Below, piece after piece: positions 35,328-43,446 of a stretch of 64,000 nucleotides of DNA. The notes under the pieces were generated by a model. That model had not been told where the DNA came from and made no database searches. It worked only from the letters and a program-made list of their open reading frames with translations. The DNA comes from Nocardioides daeguensis (GTDB taxonomy: Bacteria > Actinomycetota > Actinomycetes > Propionibacteriales > Nocardioidaceae): the NCBI RefSeq assembly GCF_019192965.1, contig NZ_JAHTKU010000014.1, positions 1 to 64,000 on the forward strand, written 5' to 3'. The translations under genes were made by a program, and so were the position numbers. Every line of letters starts with the position of its first letter. Position 1 is the first letter of the stretch.

Positions 35328-36044
35328 ATGGACGTGTTCTTGTGGGTGATCGTGCCCTACCTGTGCCTGGCGACGTTCGTGCTCGGACACGCGTGGCGCT
35401 ACCGCTATGACAAGTTCGGCTGGACCACCCGCTCCTCGCAGCTCTACGAGAACCGGCTGCTGCGCCTCGGCTCGCCCCTGTTCCACTTCGGGATGCTCGG
35501 GGTCGTCGGCGGCCACGTGATCGGCCTGCTGGTGCCGCGCAGCTGGACCGACGCGATCGGGATCGACGACCACGCCTACCACCTGGTCGCGGTCGCGGGC
35601 GGGCTGGTCGCCGGGGCGATGGCGCTGGCCGGCATGGCGATCCTGGTCTACCGGCGCCGCACCGTGGGGCCGGTGTTCTCCGCGACCACCCCGATGGACA
35701 AGGTGATGTACGCCTTCCTCGGCGCCGTGATCGCCTTGGGCATGTGGAACACGATCGCCGGGTCGATCTTCACCCTGGGCGGGGAGTACAACTACCGGGA
35801 GGGTGTCTCGGTCTGGTACCGCTCGTTCCTCGCGTTCACCCCCGACGCCTCCCTGATGGCCGATGCGCCGATCGGGTTCCGGCTGCACGCGCTGGTGGCC
35901 TTCGGTCTCTTCGCGCTGTGGCCGTTCACCCGGCTGGTGCACGTGTTCAGCGCGCCGCTCGGCTACCTCACCCGGCCCTACCTCGTCTACCGCAGCCGCG
36001 ACGGGCGGCTAGGGAGGAGCACGCCATGGAGTCCACGAGCCTGA
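35328..36044 (+). CDS. narI: Respiratory nitrate reductase gamma subunit
   Basis: This membrane cytochrome b subunit of 238 residues has five transmembrane helices, takes electrons from menaquinol and anchors NarGH. The helix GSPLFHFGMLGVVGGHVIGL and the later FRLHALVAFGLFALWPFTRLVHVFS carry the four haem-ligand His. GAGGAG before the ATG supports the start. The last 19 bases overlap the following cupin gene. The C-terminal tail beyond LVYRSRDGRLG is Ser/Pro/Arg-rich and is in the overlap zone, so it is not conserved sequence. Confidence 0.94.
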   Translation: MDVFLWVIVPYLCLATFVLGHAWRYRYDKFGWTTRSSQLYENRLLRLGSPLFHFGMLGVVGGHVIGLLVPRSWTDAIGIDDHAYHLVAVAGGLVAGAMALAGMAILVYRRRTVGPVFSATTPMDKVMYAFLGAVIALGMWNTIAGSIFTLGGEYNYREGVSVWYRSFLAFTPDASLMADAPIGFRLHALVAFGLFALWPFTRLVHVFSAPLGYLTRPYLVYRSRDGRLGRSTPWSPRA

Positions 36045-36352
36045 CCGCGTTGGCCGAGAGCCAGCTGCTCGCCGCGCGGGAGGCGTCCAGCGGCCGCGCC
36101 GCCGTCACCGTGTACGGCGGCCGCGAGCACCGGCTGCGGCAGACCCTGGTCGCGCTGCGGGCGGGGGAACGGCTCGGCGAGCACGACGCCCCCGACGAGG
36201 CCACCCTGCAGGTGATCGAGGGCGAGGTCGCGGTCCATGCGGGCGCCGAGACCTGGCGCGGCGGTGTCGGCGACCACCTCGTGCTGCCGCCCCAGCGTCA
36301 CGACCTCGAGGCACTCACCGACGCGGCCGTGCTGCTGACCGTGGCCAACTGA
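36026..36352 (+). CDS. Small cupin-domain protein after narI
   Basis: The protein has 108 residues. The single cupin barrel is seen in LRAGERLGEHDAPDEATLQV with IEGEVAVHAGAETWRGGVGDHLVLPPQRHDLEAL (two cupin motifs; in the first only one metal-type His, GEHDAP, is present and the second has QRHDLEA). It starts within narI with GGGAGGAG six bases upstream. A cupin following nar operons probably binds a metal or small ligand and may act in regulation or cofactor supply; that is guesswork. No DNA-binding domain is present. Confidence 0.8.
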   Translation: MESTSLTALAESQLLAAREASSGRAAVTVYGGREHRLRQTLVALRAGERLGEHDAPDEATLQVIEGEVAVHAGAETWRGGVGDHLVLPPQRHDLEALTDAAVLLTVAN

Positions 36353-36372
36353 CTCCTCAGCGCCCGTCGGGT

Positions 36373-36921
36373 TCAGCGGAGCAGGGCGGCCGGCGTGATC
36401 GTGACCGGGAACGGGCGTTCCGCGGTCCAGGACCCAGGTCCGGAGACGTCGGCGACCTCGACGTACCTGCCGTCGACGAGCTCGTGGGCGACCAGGCGCA
36501 GCGCCTCCGGGTCGACGATCCAGTACGACGGGATGCCGGCTCGCTGGTAGCGCTCGAGCTTCATGTTGCGGTCGATCACCTGGGTGCTCGGCGAGAGCAC
36601 CTCGACGACCAGCAGGGGAACCGCCGGCAGGTTCTTGCCCGTGAAGTCGGCGCGCCGTCCGACCACGACATCGGGCTCGACGACGGTGTCGTCGGCCAGC
36701 ACGACGTCCAGCGGTGCCGTGAGGACCCGGAGCTCCACCGGAGCACCGGCGTCGAGGAGCTGCCACAGGCGGAGCCCGACCTCTTGGTGGTCGGGAGCCG
36801 GCGCCGCGTTCACCAGCAGGGTCCCGTCGACGAGCTCGTAGCGGTGCCCGTCATCGGGCAGCTGATCGCGCTCGGCGATGGTCCATGGCCCGGGGACCTG
36901 CAACGTCTCCACGACGCTCAT
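36373..36921 (-). CDS. Uma2/DUF820-family putative endonuclease
   Basis: The protein has 182 residues with a PD-(D/E)xK-type fold. The Uma2 core is RYELVDGTLLVNAAPAPDHQ with Glu in the ELV motif, VVEPDVVVGRRADF with the catalytic Asp, and LLVVEVLSPSTQVIDRNMK with Glu and Lys. The terminal YWIVDPEALRLVAHEL is also conserved. Biological roles of such proteins are largely unknown; they are common in actinobacteria and cyanobacteria. It is convergent with the nar operon, 20 bases apart. The ATG start is accompanied by GAGGCACG. Confidence 0.85.
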   Translation of the reverse strand: MSVVETLQVPGPWTIAERDQLPDDGHRYELVDGTLLVNAAPAPDHQEVGLRLWQLLDAGAPVELRVLTAPLDVVLADDTVVEPDVVVGRRADFTGKNLPAVPLLVVEVLSPSTQVIDRNMKLERYQRAGIPSYWIVDPEALRLVAHELVDGRYVEVADVSGPGSWTAERPFPVTITPAALLR

Positions 36922-37022
36922 CGTGCCTCCTCGATCCGAGATCTGTCATGGGCCACAGGCTCCGCTCGCGCCAGGGGACCCGCAACCGCCCATCCCCAGG
37001 CCTCTTGTGGCAGGGTCGATCC

Positions 37023-37580
37023 GTGACCGCAACCGGACTCCTCCTCGCCGCCGGCGCGGGCACCCGGATGGGCTTGCCCAAGGCGCTGGTCCGTGGCGAC
37101 GACGGACCCTGGTTGACCCGATCGGTGCAGGTTCTGCTCGACGGAGGCTGCGCGCAGGTCGTGGTGGTGCTCGGCGCCGGGGCCGACGAGGCCGCCCCGC
37201 TGCTCGACGGCCTGCCGCGGGTGACGGCGGTGCGCTCGCAGGACTGGTCCTCCGGCATGGGGGCCTCGCTCGCGACCGGGCTGGCCGCGCTCGACACCGC
37301 CCCGGTGGACGCCGCGCTGGTCCACCTCGTCGACCTGCCCGACGTCACCGCGGCGGTCGTGGCGCGGGTGCTGGCGGCCGGTCACGGGCCGACGACGCTC
37401 TCCCGGGCGTCGTACGACGGCACGCCGGGTCACCCGGTCCTCCTCGGCCGCGGCCACTGGGCGGGCGTCGCCGAGAGCGCCGTCGGCGACCGGGGCGCGC
37501 GGGCCTACCTCGCCGCCCACGACGTCGCGCTCGTCGAGTGCGGCGATCTCGCCACGGGGGCGGACGTCGACGGGCGATGA
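37023..37580 (+). CDS. MobA/MocA-like nucleotidyltransferase for molybdenum cofactor
   Basis: The protein has 185 residues with an NTP-transferase Rossmann fold. The signature TGLLLAAGAGTRMGLPKALV is at the N-terminus, and VHLVDLPDVTAAVVARVLAA carries the metal-binding Asp pair. The short length and GTPGHPVLLGRGHW favour MocA (cytidylyltransferase making MCD) over MobA. MCD is the cofactor of xanthine dehydrogenase and CO dehydrogenase-type enzymes, which fits the MoxR/VWA/XdhC genes that follow. The GTG start has no strong ribosome site. Nitrate reductase, encoded upstream, needs MGD instead, so this gene belongs functionally with the genes to its right. Confidence 0.85.
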   Translation: MTATGLLLAAGAGTRMGLPKALVRGDDGPWLTRSVQVLLDGGCAQVVVVLGAGADEAAPLLDGLPRVTAVRSQDWSSGMGASLATGLAALDTAPVDAALVHLVDLPDVTAAVVARVLAAGHGPTTLSRASYDGTPGHPVLLGRGHWAGVAESAVGDRGARAYLAAHDVALVECGDLATGADVDGR

Positions 37581-37587
37581 TGGCGCG

Positions 37588-37803
37588 ATGAGCTCCTCGG
37601 CAACCGACGTGCGCAACGTGCCACCGTGATTGGCCGGTCTGATCGCGATGTCGGGCTACTCCCTCGGCGCCGCGCTGCTCGTCCTCGTGCCCCACCTCCT
37701 GGGCGCGCCCTCGTGGGTGCTGGTCCCGTGCTACGTCGCCGGCGCGGTGCTCGGCTACCTGACCAGTCGCACGATCCTGCGGTGGCTCTACACGCCGCGT
37801 TGA
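37588..37803 (+). pseudogene. Small two-helix membrane protein interrupted by in-frame TGA
   Basis: From an ATG eight bases after the mobA-like stop the frame reads MSSSATDVRNVPP, then TGA (37627-37629), then LAGLIAMSGYSLGAALLVLV with a second hydrophobic stretch PSWVLVPCYVAGAVLGYLT and a basic end RTILRWLYTPR. The part after the TGA is clearly coding-like: two membrane helices in one frame with a natural stop. A TGG-to-TGA change would explain it (PPWLAG). Alternatively the product starts at TTG 37630 or ATG 37648, neither with a ribosome site. Family not recognised. Confidence 0.6.
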
Positions 37804-37807
37804 CTTC

Positions 37808-37823
37808 GGCAACAGTTGCCAAC
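37808..37823. promoter_or_regulatory. GGCAACAGTTGCCAAC palindrome ahead of MoxR gene
   Basis: GGCAAC-A-GTTGCC is a perfect palindrome. It lies 21 bases before TAGCCT (37845-37850), a -10 box that is followed six bases later by the MoxR ATG, as in a leaderless mRNA. A 15-of-16 identical copy lies before the CaiB gene (43447-43462). A candidate binder is the GAF regulator encoded between them. Confidence 0.6.
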
Positions 37824-37856
37824 CTCGCGCCAACGGCCGCGGCCTAGCCTGGGTGC

Positions 37857-38735
37857 ATGGACACCCGCGTCGCCGACCTCGCCCGCCGGCTGGAGGAGAC
37901 GGGCTACCTGGCCGACGAGGAGCTGGCGACGGTGCTGTTCTTGTCGCTGGAGATGGCGCGTCCACTGCTGCTCGAGGGCGAGCCGGGCACGGGCAAGACC
38001 GCGCTCGCGGAGGCGATCGCGCAGGCGCTGGACCGGCCGCTGATCCGGCTGCAGTGCTACGAGGGCATCGACGCGACCCAGGCGCTCTACGACTGGGACT
38101 TTCCGCGCCAGATCCTGCACCTGCGGGCGCTGGAGGCGCTCTCGGGGAGCGCCAAGGGCGACGTCGAGGAGGCCGAGAAGAGCCTGTACGACGAGCGCTT
38201 CCTCCTCGCGCGGCCGGTGCTGGCCGCGCTGCAGCAGAGCCCGGCGGTGCTGCTCATCGACGAGGTGGACCGCGCCGACGACGAGTTCGAGGCGTTCCTG
38301 CTCGAGGTGCTCTCGACCTTCCAGGTGACCATCCCCGAGCTCGGCACGGTGCAGGCCGCGACGCCGCCGACCGTCGTGCTCACCTCCAACCGCACCCGCG
38401 AGCTGCACGACGCGCTGAAGCGACGCTGCCTCTACCACTGGATCGACCACCCGGGCCTGGAGCGCGAGGTGGCGATCGTCCGGTCGCGGGCGCCCGAGGT
38501 CAGCGCCACCCTGGCCCGCCAGGTGGTCGACGTGGTCCAGCAGCTGCGGGCCGGGACCGACCTGCTCAAGCCGCCCGGGGTCGCGGAGACCCTCGACTGG
38601 GCGCGGGCCCTGCAGCACCTCGGCACGACCGACCTCGACGTCGAGACCGCGGCGCGGACCCTCGGCGCCCTGGTGAAGTACCGCGACGACGCCGAGCGGG
38701 TGCGTGCCGCCCTGGACCGGATGCTCTCGCGATGA
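37857..38735 (+). CDS. MoxR/CoxD-type AAA+ ATPase
   Basis: This AAA+ ATPase of 292 residues has Walker A GEPGTGKTAL at about residues 41-50 and Walker B VLLIDEVDRAD at about 131-141. CoxD-type MoxR ATPases, working with a VWA partner, help insert the copper-sulfur-molybdenum or related metal centre in CO dehydrogenase and similar hydroxylases. The next gene overlaps by ATGA. The start lies six bases after TAGCCT and lacks a ribosome site, which fits leaderless translation. The group of MobA-like, MoxR, VWA and XdhC proteins is the known cox maturation set, but the structural genes coxMSL are missing from the window. Confidence 0.88.
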   Translation: MDTRVADLARRLEETGYLADEELATVLFLSLEMARPLLLEGEPGTGKTALAEAIAQALDRPLIRLQCYEGIDATQALYDWDFPRQILHLRALEALSGSAKGDVEEAEKSLYDERFLLARPVLAALQQSPAVLLIDEVDRADDEFEAFLLEVLSTFQVTIPELGTVQAATPPTVVLTSNRTRELHDALKRRCLYHWIDHPGLEREVAIVRSRAPEVSATLARQVVDVVQQLRAGTDLLKPPGVAETLDWARALQHLGTTDLDVETAARTLGALVKYRDDAERVRAALDRMLSR

Positions 38736-39853
38736 GCACCGCCGCCCTGGTCCACCAACCCGACGAGATCCTCCTCGGCTTCGCCACCGCGCTGCGCGCG
38801 GCCGGCGTACCGGTCACCCAGGACCGCACCCGCGCCTACCTCGACGCGGTCGCCCTCGTCGGCATCGGCGACCGGACGGCGACCCGCGCGGCCGGGCGCG
38901 CGACGCTGTGCGCGACCCCGGAGGACCTGGAGCGCCACGACCGGGTCTTCGAGGAGTGGTTCGACCGCGACAACACCACGCCCACGATCCGGCCCCGCAC
39001 CGAGCGGCAGCAGCCGACGGCGTCCCTGCTGCCCGACGAGCAGTCGGCAGCAGGAGGCGGTCCGGACGAGGACGACGACCCGGTCCGGGCCGCGGCGAGC
39101 GCGACCGAGGTGCTGCGCCACCGCGACGTCGCGACCATGGACCCGGCCGACCGGATCCGGCTCGCGGCGATGTTCAGCACCCTCCGGGTCACGCTGCCCA
39201 CCCGGCCGACCGCGCGCCGTACCCCGCACCGCCGCGGCGACGTCGACGCCTCCCGCACCCTGCGCGCCAGCCTGCGGCGGATGGGCGAGCCGGCCGAGAT
39301 CCACCGCCGCCGGCGCGCGACCCGGCCGCGCCGCGTGGTGCTGCTGGTCGACGTGTCCGGCTCGATGAGCGGGTACGCCGACGCGCTGCTCCGTCTCGCC
39401 CACCGGGTCGTCACCGCGGGCCCCGGCGTCGAGGTGTTCAGCCTCGGCACCCGGCTCACCCACCTGACCCGCGCACTCAAGCGGCGCGATCCCGACCGGG
39501 CCATCGCGGCGGCGGGCGATGTCGTCCCGGACTGGTCGGGAGGCACCCGCCTGGGCGAGACGCTGAAGGCCTTCGTCGACCGGCACGGCCGCCGCGGGAT
39601 GGCCAGGGGCGCGGTGGTGGTGATCTTCAGCGACGGCTGGGAGCGCGGCGACACCGCGCTGCTGGCCGAGCAGGTCGACCGCCTGCACCGGCTCGCCCAC
39701 AAGGTCGTGTGGGTCAACCCGCACCGCGGCAAGGACGGCTACGCCCCGGTCCAGCAGGGCATCGTCGCCGTCCTGCCCCACGTCGACGCCTTCCTCGCCG
39801 GCCACTCGCTGGCGACCTTCGTCGACCTGTTGGAGGAGGTACGCCGTGCGTGA
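38732..39853 (+). CDS. VWA-domain CoxE-like protein
   Basis: The protein has 373 residues. The N-terminal part (to about 130) is helical, and the C-terminal VWA domain contains a full MIDAS motif VLLVDVSGSMSGYADALL at about 203-220, with the later Thr/Asp (WSGGTRLGETLKAF) and SDGWERGDT completing it. CoxE-like proteins pair with MoxR ATPases as substrate adaptors in metal-centre assembly of molybdenum hydroxylases. The ATG overlaps the MoxR stop as ATGA, and the last 8 bases overlap the xdhC start, so the three are one coupled unit. Confidence 0.87.
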   Translation: MSTAALVHQPDEILLGFATALRAAGVPVTQDRTRAYLDAVALVGIGDRTATRAAGRATLCATPEDLERHDRVFEEWFDRDNTTPTIRPRTERQQPTASLLPDEQSAAGGGPDEDDDPVRAAASATEVLRHRDVATMDPADRIRLAAMFSTLRVTLPTRPTARRTPHRRGDVDASRTLRASLRRMGEPAEIHRRRRATRPRRVVLLVDVSGSMSGYADALLRLAHRVVTAGPGVEVFSLGTRLTHLTRALKRRDPDRAIAAAGDVVPDWSGGTRLGETLKAFVDRHGRRGMARGAVVVIFSDGWERGDTALLAEQVDRLHRLAHKVVWVNPHRGKDGYAPVQQGIVAVLPHVDAFLAGHSLATFVDLLEEVRRA

Positions 39854-40964
39854 GGTCCTGCCCCAGCTGCTCGCCTGGTGGGCGGCCGGCGAGACGGTCG
39901 GCATGGGCACCGTCGTCGCCACCTTCCGCTCCGCCCCGCGACCCCCGGGCGCCTCGATGCTGGTCGGGCCCGACGCGTCCGCGGTCGGCTCGGTGTCGGG
40001 CGGTTGCGTCGAGGGCGCGGTCTACGACCTGGCCCGGGAGGTCACCACCTCCGGCACACCCACCCTGCAGCGCTACGGCGTCTCCGACGACGACGCCTTC
40101 GCCGTCGGCCTGACCTGCGGCGGCATCCTCGACGTCTACGTCGAGAAGGTGAACACCGAGACCTTCCCCGAGCTCGGTGCCATCGCCGCCGACATCGAGG
40201 CAGGGCGGCCGGTCGCGGTCGCCACCGTCGTCGACCACCCCGACCAGGCCTACGTCGGTCGGCGGGTCGTGCTGCACCCCGACGGAGACCCGGCCGGCAG
40301 CCTCGGCAGCCCTCGGATCGACGACGCCGTGCGCGACGACGCGCTCGGCCTGCTCGCCGCGGGCCACAACGGAACCTTGACCTACGGTCCCGACGGCGAG
40401 CGCCGCGGCGAGGGGATGCGCGTCTTCGTGTGGGCCTTCGCCCCGGCGCCGCGGATGCTGGTCTTCGGTGCCATCGACTTCGCGGCCGCCGTGGCGCGGG
40501 TCGGCGGCTTCCTCGGCTACCACGTCACCGTCTGCGACGCCCGGCCGGTGTTCGCCACGACGAGCCGGTTCCCGGGCGCCGACGAGGTCGTCGTCGAGTG
40601 GCCGCACCGCTACCTCGCCGCCGAGCAGGAGGCCGGCCGGGTCGACGGCCGGACGGTGATCGCGGTGCTCACCCACGACCCGAAGTTCGACGTCCCGCTG
40701 CTGGAGGTGGCGCTGCGCCTGCCCGAGGTGGGCTACGTCGGCGCGATGGGCTCGCGGCGCACCCACGACGACCGGATGGAACGGCTCCGCGAGGCCGGGC
40801 TCGCCGACGACGAGCTGGGACGCCTGCACAGCCCGATCGGTCTCGACCTCGGCGCCCGCACGCCGGAGGAGACCGCGATCAGCATCGCCGCCGAGATCGT
40901 GGCCGGCCGCTGGGGTGGTTCGGGGGAGCCGCTGGGAACGCTGAGGGGCCGCATCCACGCGTGA
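39846..40964 (+). CDS. XdhC/CoxF-family molybdenum cofactor insertion protein
   Basis: The protein has 372 residues. The XdhC N-terminal domain shows ATFRSAPRPPGASMLVG and VSGGCVEGAVYDLAREV, the Cys-containing motif conserved in the family, and CGGILDVYVEK. The C-terminal Rossmann-like domain has VFGAIDFAAAVARVGGFLGY, and VGYVGAMGSRRTHDDRMERL is typical. XdhC binds molybdenum cofactor, protects it and adds the terminal sulfur before insertion into xanthine dehydrogenase; CoxF/CoxI serve CO dehydrogenase. It overlaps the VWA gene by eight bases, with a GTG start. The client enzyme is not in the window. Confidence 0.9.
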   Translation: MREVLPQLLAWWAAGETVGMGTVVATFRSAPRPPGASMLVGPDASAVGSVSGGCVEGAVYDLAREVTTSGTPTLQRYGVSDDDAFAVGLTCGGILDVYVEKVNTETFPELGAIAADIEAGRPVAVATVVDHPDQAYVGRRVVLHPDGDPAGSLGSPRIDDAVRDDALGLLAAGHNGTLTYGPDGERRGEGMRVFVWAFAPAPRMLVFGAIDFAAAVARVGGFLGYHVTVCDARPVFATTSRFPGADEVVVEWPHRYLAAEQEAGRVDGRTVIAVLTHDPKFDVPLLEVALRLPEVGYVGAMGSRRTHDDRMERLREAGLADDELGRLHSPIGLDLGARTPEETAISIAAEIVAGRWGGSGEPLGTLRGRIHA

Positions 40965-40997
40965 TCGGCGTCACAGGTGGAGGGTAGTCTGCGTGCC

Positions 40998-42236
40998 ATG
41001 GACGAGCTCGACCAGCGGCGGCGGCGCGCGCTCGCTGCCTGGACCACGTGGGTCGAGGAGCGCGACGGCGCCCTGACCCAGGTACGTCCCGAGATCCTTG
41101 ACAGCTGGACCCGCTCGGGGGCCTGCGTGGCCCGCGACGTGCACCAGGCGCCCCTGGCCGACGAGTCGGAGACTCGCTCCTTGTGGCAGGGCTCGCCGCT
41201 CCAGATCGCCGTCGAGCGGGTCGAGGACGAGCTGCGCCGTACCGCCGAGGACGGCGACCTCGTCCTCGCCGTCACCGATCCCGACACCCGCGTGCTGTGG
41301 ACCTACGGCGGCCGGGTGATGCGCCGCAAGGCCGAGACCGTGAACTTCGTGCCCGGTGGACGCTGGGACGACCGCTCGGTCGGCACCAACGCGCTCGACC
41401 TCGCCAACCGGCTGGACCGGCCCTCGATGGTGTTCAGCGCCGAGCACTACGCCCCGATCGTGCACAACTGGGTGTGCTGGGCCGCGCCCGTGCACGACCC
41501 GGTGAGCGGCGCCAAGCTCGGCGTCCTCGACATCTCCACCACCTGGGAGCGCACCCACCCGATCGGGCTCGCGACCGCCCGCGTGCTGGCCCGGCTGGTC
41601 GAGGGCGCGCTGCCGCGGACCCACCTCTACGAGGACGCCCCACCACCGGAGGAGACCAGCGAGCCGGGCCTGGTGCTCAGCCTGCTGGGCACCGCCGAGG
41701 CACGTGTCGACGGTCAGCGGCTGCTGCTCAACCGGCGGCAGACCGAGATCCTCTCGCTGCTCGCGCTGCACCCCGACGGGCTCTCGCTCGACCAGCTGCA
41801 CGCCATGCTCTACGGCGACCACGCGGTCACCTTCTCCACGCTCAAGGCCGAGGTGTCCCACCTGCGCGCCGCCCTCGCCGGGCAGCTCGCCTCACGGCCC
41901 TACCGGCTGCTGATGCCGATCGCCACCGACGTCGACCACGTCCTCAGCCTGCTGCGCCGCGGCCAGGTCGCCGCCGCCGTCGAGGCCTACGGCGGCGACC
42001 TGCTGCCCGGCACCGAGAGCCCGGCGCTGGTCGAGATGGGGGAGTACGTCGCCGTGGCGGTCCGCGAGGCGCTGCTCGCCGACCCGCAGCCCGACGCGGT
42101 GCTGCACTACAGCGAGCTGGCGCCGTACGACACCGCGGTGCTGGAGGCCTGCCTCGCCGAGCTCGGCCGCGACGGCCGGCTGCGGCACCCCGCCATCCCG
42201 CTGCTCAAGGCGCGGCTGGCCGTCGCCGACGCGTGA
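40998..42236 (+). CDS. GAF-domain transcriptional regulator
   Basis: The protein has 412 residues. The N-terminal QVRPEILDSWTRSGACVARD is the usual lead into a GAF sensor domain (about 60-200, with DDRSVGTNALDLA and WAAPVHDPVSGAKLGVLDIS). A winged-helix DNA-binding region follows at about 230-300 (LLLNRRQTEILSLLALHPDG, TFSTLKAEVSHLRAAL). The first half resembles AcoR/DmpR-type activators but there is no AAA+ sigma-54 domain. The ATG lies 33 bases after xdhC. Two nearly identical palindromes flank it, ahead of the MoxR and CaiB genes, and may be its sites. Ligand unknown. Confidence 0.85.
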   Translation: MDELDQRRRRALAAWTTWVEERDGALTQVRPEILDSWTRSGACVARDVHQAPLADESETRSLWQGSPLQIAVERVEDELRRTAEDGDLVLAVTDPDTRVLWTYGGRVMRRKAETVNFVPGGRWDDRSVGTNALDLANRLDRPSMVFSAEHYAPIVHNWVCWAAPVHDPVSGAKLGVLDISTTWERTHPIGLATARVLARLVEGALPRTHLYEDAPPPEETSEPGLVLSLLGTAEARVDGQRLLLNRRQTEILSLLALHPDGLSLDQLHAMLYGDHAVTFSTLKAEVSHLRAALAGQLASRPYRLLMPIATDVDHVLSLLRRGQVAAAVEAYGGDLLPGTESPALVEMGEYVAVAVREALLADPQPDAVLHYSELAPYDTAVLEACLAELGRDGRLRHPAIPLLKARLAVADA

Positions 42237-43409
42237 TCAGGACAAGCCCAGCCACGCCCTGACGGAGTCGTTGTGCTGCCCGAGGGTGGGCGGCGCGACG
42301 TGGTACTCCCGGCCGCCGGCGTAGGCGTTGTCGTCGAAGCGCAGCGCCGGCCCGGGCAGCTGGACGTTGCCGAGCGTGGCGTGCTCGACGTCGATGAGCA
42401 GGCCCTGGGAGCGGGTCTGCTCCCACGTGTAGACGTCGTCGAGGGTGCGCACCTTGCCGGCGGGGACACCGGCCCGGTCGAGGCGGTGCAGGATCTCCTC
42501 GGCGGACACGGTCGAGAGCAGCTCCTCGACGAGGGCGATCACAGCGTCGCGGTTCTGGACCCGCTCGGGGTTGGTCGCCATGCCCTCGCGCTCGGGGTCG
42601 ATGCCGAGCTCGGCACACAGCGCCTGCCACAGCTTCTCCGAGCCGCAGGCGATCTGCACGGGGGCGGTCGCGGTCGGGAACATGCCGTAGGGGGCGATCG
42701 ACGGGTGGTGGCCGCCGGCCAGTCCGGGGACCTCCTTGGCGACGGTCCACTTGGTGCCCTGGAAGGCGTGCACGCCGACCATGCCGGCGAGCAGCGACGT
42801 GCGGACCACGCGGCCGCGGCCGGTGTGCCCGCGTTCGTAGAGGGCCGAGACCACGCCGAAGGCGCCGTTCATGCCGGCCAGCAGGTCGGCGATCGGGACG
42901 CCCACCTTGGTGGGCTCGCTCAGGCCGGTCAACGACATCAGGCCGCCCTCGCCCTGCGCGATCTGGTCGAAACCGGAGCGCTGCGCCTCGGGCCCGTCGT
43001 GGCCGAAGCCGGTGATCTGCAGGACGACCAGCCGCGGGTTGAGCTCGTGCAGCCGCTCGACCGGGAAGCCGAGCCGGTCGAGGACGCCGACCCGGAAGTT
43101 CTCCATCAGCACGTCGGCACGCTCGATGAGCCGGGCGAGGACGTCCTGGTCGGCGGGGTCCTTCAGGTCGAGGGTGATCGACTCCTTGTTGCGGTTCGCC
43201 GAGAGGAAGTACGTCGACTCGCGGCGCCCCGCCGTCGGGTCGACGAACGGGGGGCCCCAGGTCCGGGTGTCGTCGCCGGACGGGCTCTCGACCTTGATCA
43301 CGCGGGCGCCGAGGTCGCCGAGCATCATCGCCGCATGCGGCCCGGCGAGGGCGCGGGTGAGGTCGAGGACCAGGACGTCGTCCAGAGGCGCGGAGGTGGT
43401 CGTGGACAT
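42237..43409 (-). CDS. CaiB/BaiF (family III) CoA-transferase
   Basis: This class III CoA-transferase of 390 residues moves CoA between carboxylic acids. Marks are the N-terminal LDDVLVLDLTRALAGPHAAM, with LGDLGARVIKVESPSGDDTR, the catalytic Asp in VGVPIADLLAGMNGAFG, and YFLSANRNKESITLDLKDPA. Formyl-CoA, carnitine and 2-hydroxyacyl CoA-transferases are closest; the substrate is not decided. The stop abuts the convergent GAF gene stop as TGATCA with no gap. TAGCGT lies seven bases before the ATG, and a palindrome like the one ahead of MoxR lies 37 bases upstream. Confidence 0.9.
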   Translation of the reverse strand: MSTTTSAPLDDVLVLDLTRALAGPHAAMMLGDLGARVIKVESPSGDDTRTWGPPFVDPTAGRRESTYFLSANRNKESITLDLKDPADQDVLARLIERADVLMENFRVGVLDRLGFPVERLHELNPRLVVLQITGFGHDGPEAQRSGFDQIAQGEGGLMSLTGLSEPTKVGVPIADLLAGMNGAFGVVSALYERGHTGRGRVVRTSLLAGMVGVHAFQGTKWTVAKEVPGLAGGHHPSIAPYGMFPTATAPVQIACGSEKLWQALCAELGIDPEREGMATNPERVQNRDAVIALVEELLSTVSAEEILHRLDRAGVPAGKVRTLDDVYTWEQTRSQGLLIDVEHATLGNVQLPGPALRFDDNAYAGGREYHVAPPTLGQHNDSVRAWLGLS

Positions 43410-43446
43410 GCCGTCGACGCTATTGACGACGGCAGGTCCGCAACAT

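Noticed and set aside
37626-37847. A 73-codon frame from GTG 37626
   Set aside because: The product is Arg/Pro-rich and shifted relative to the hydrophobic membrane-protein frame, which is the coding-like one.
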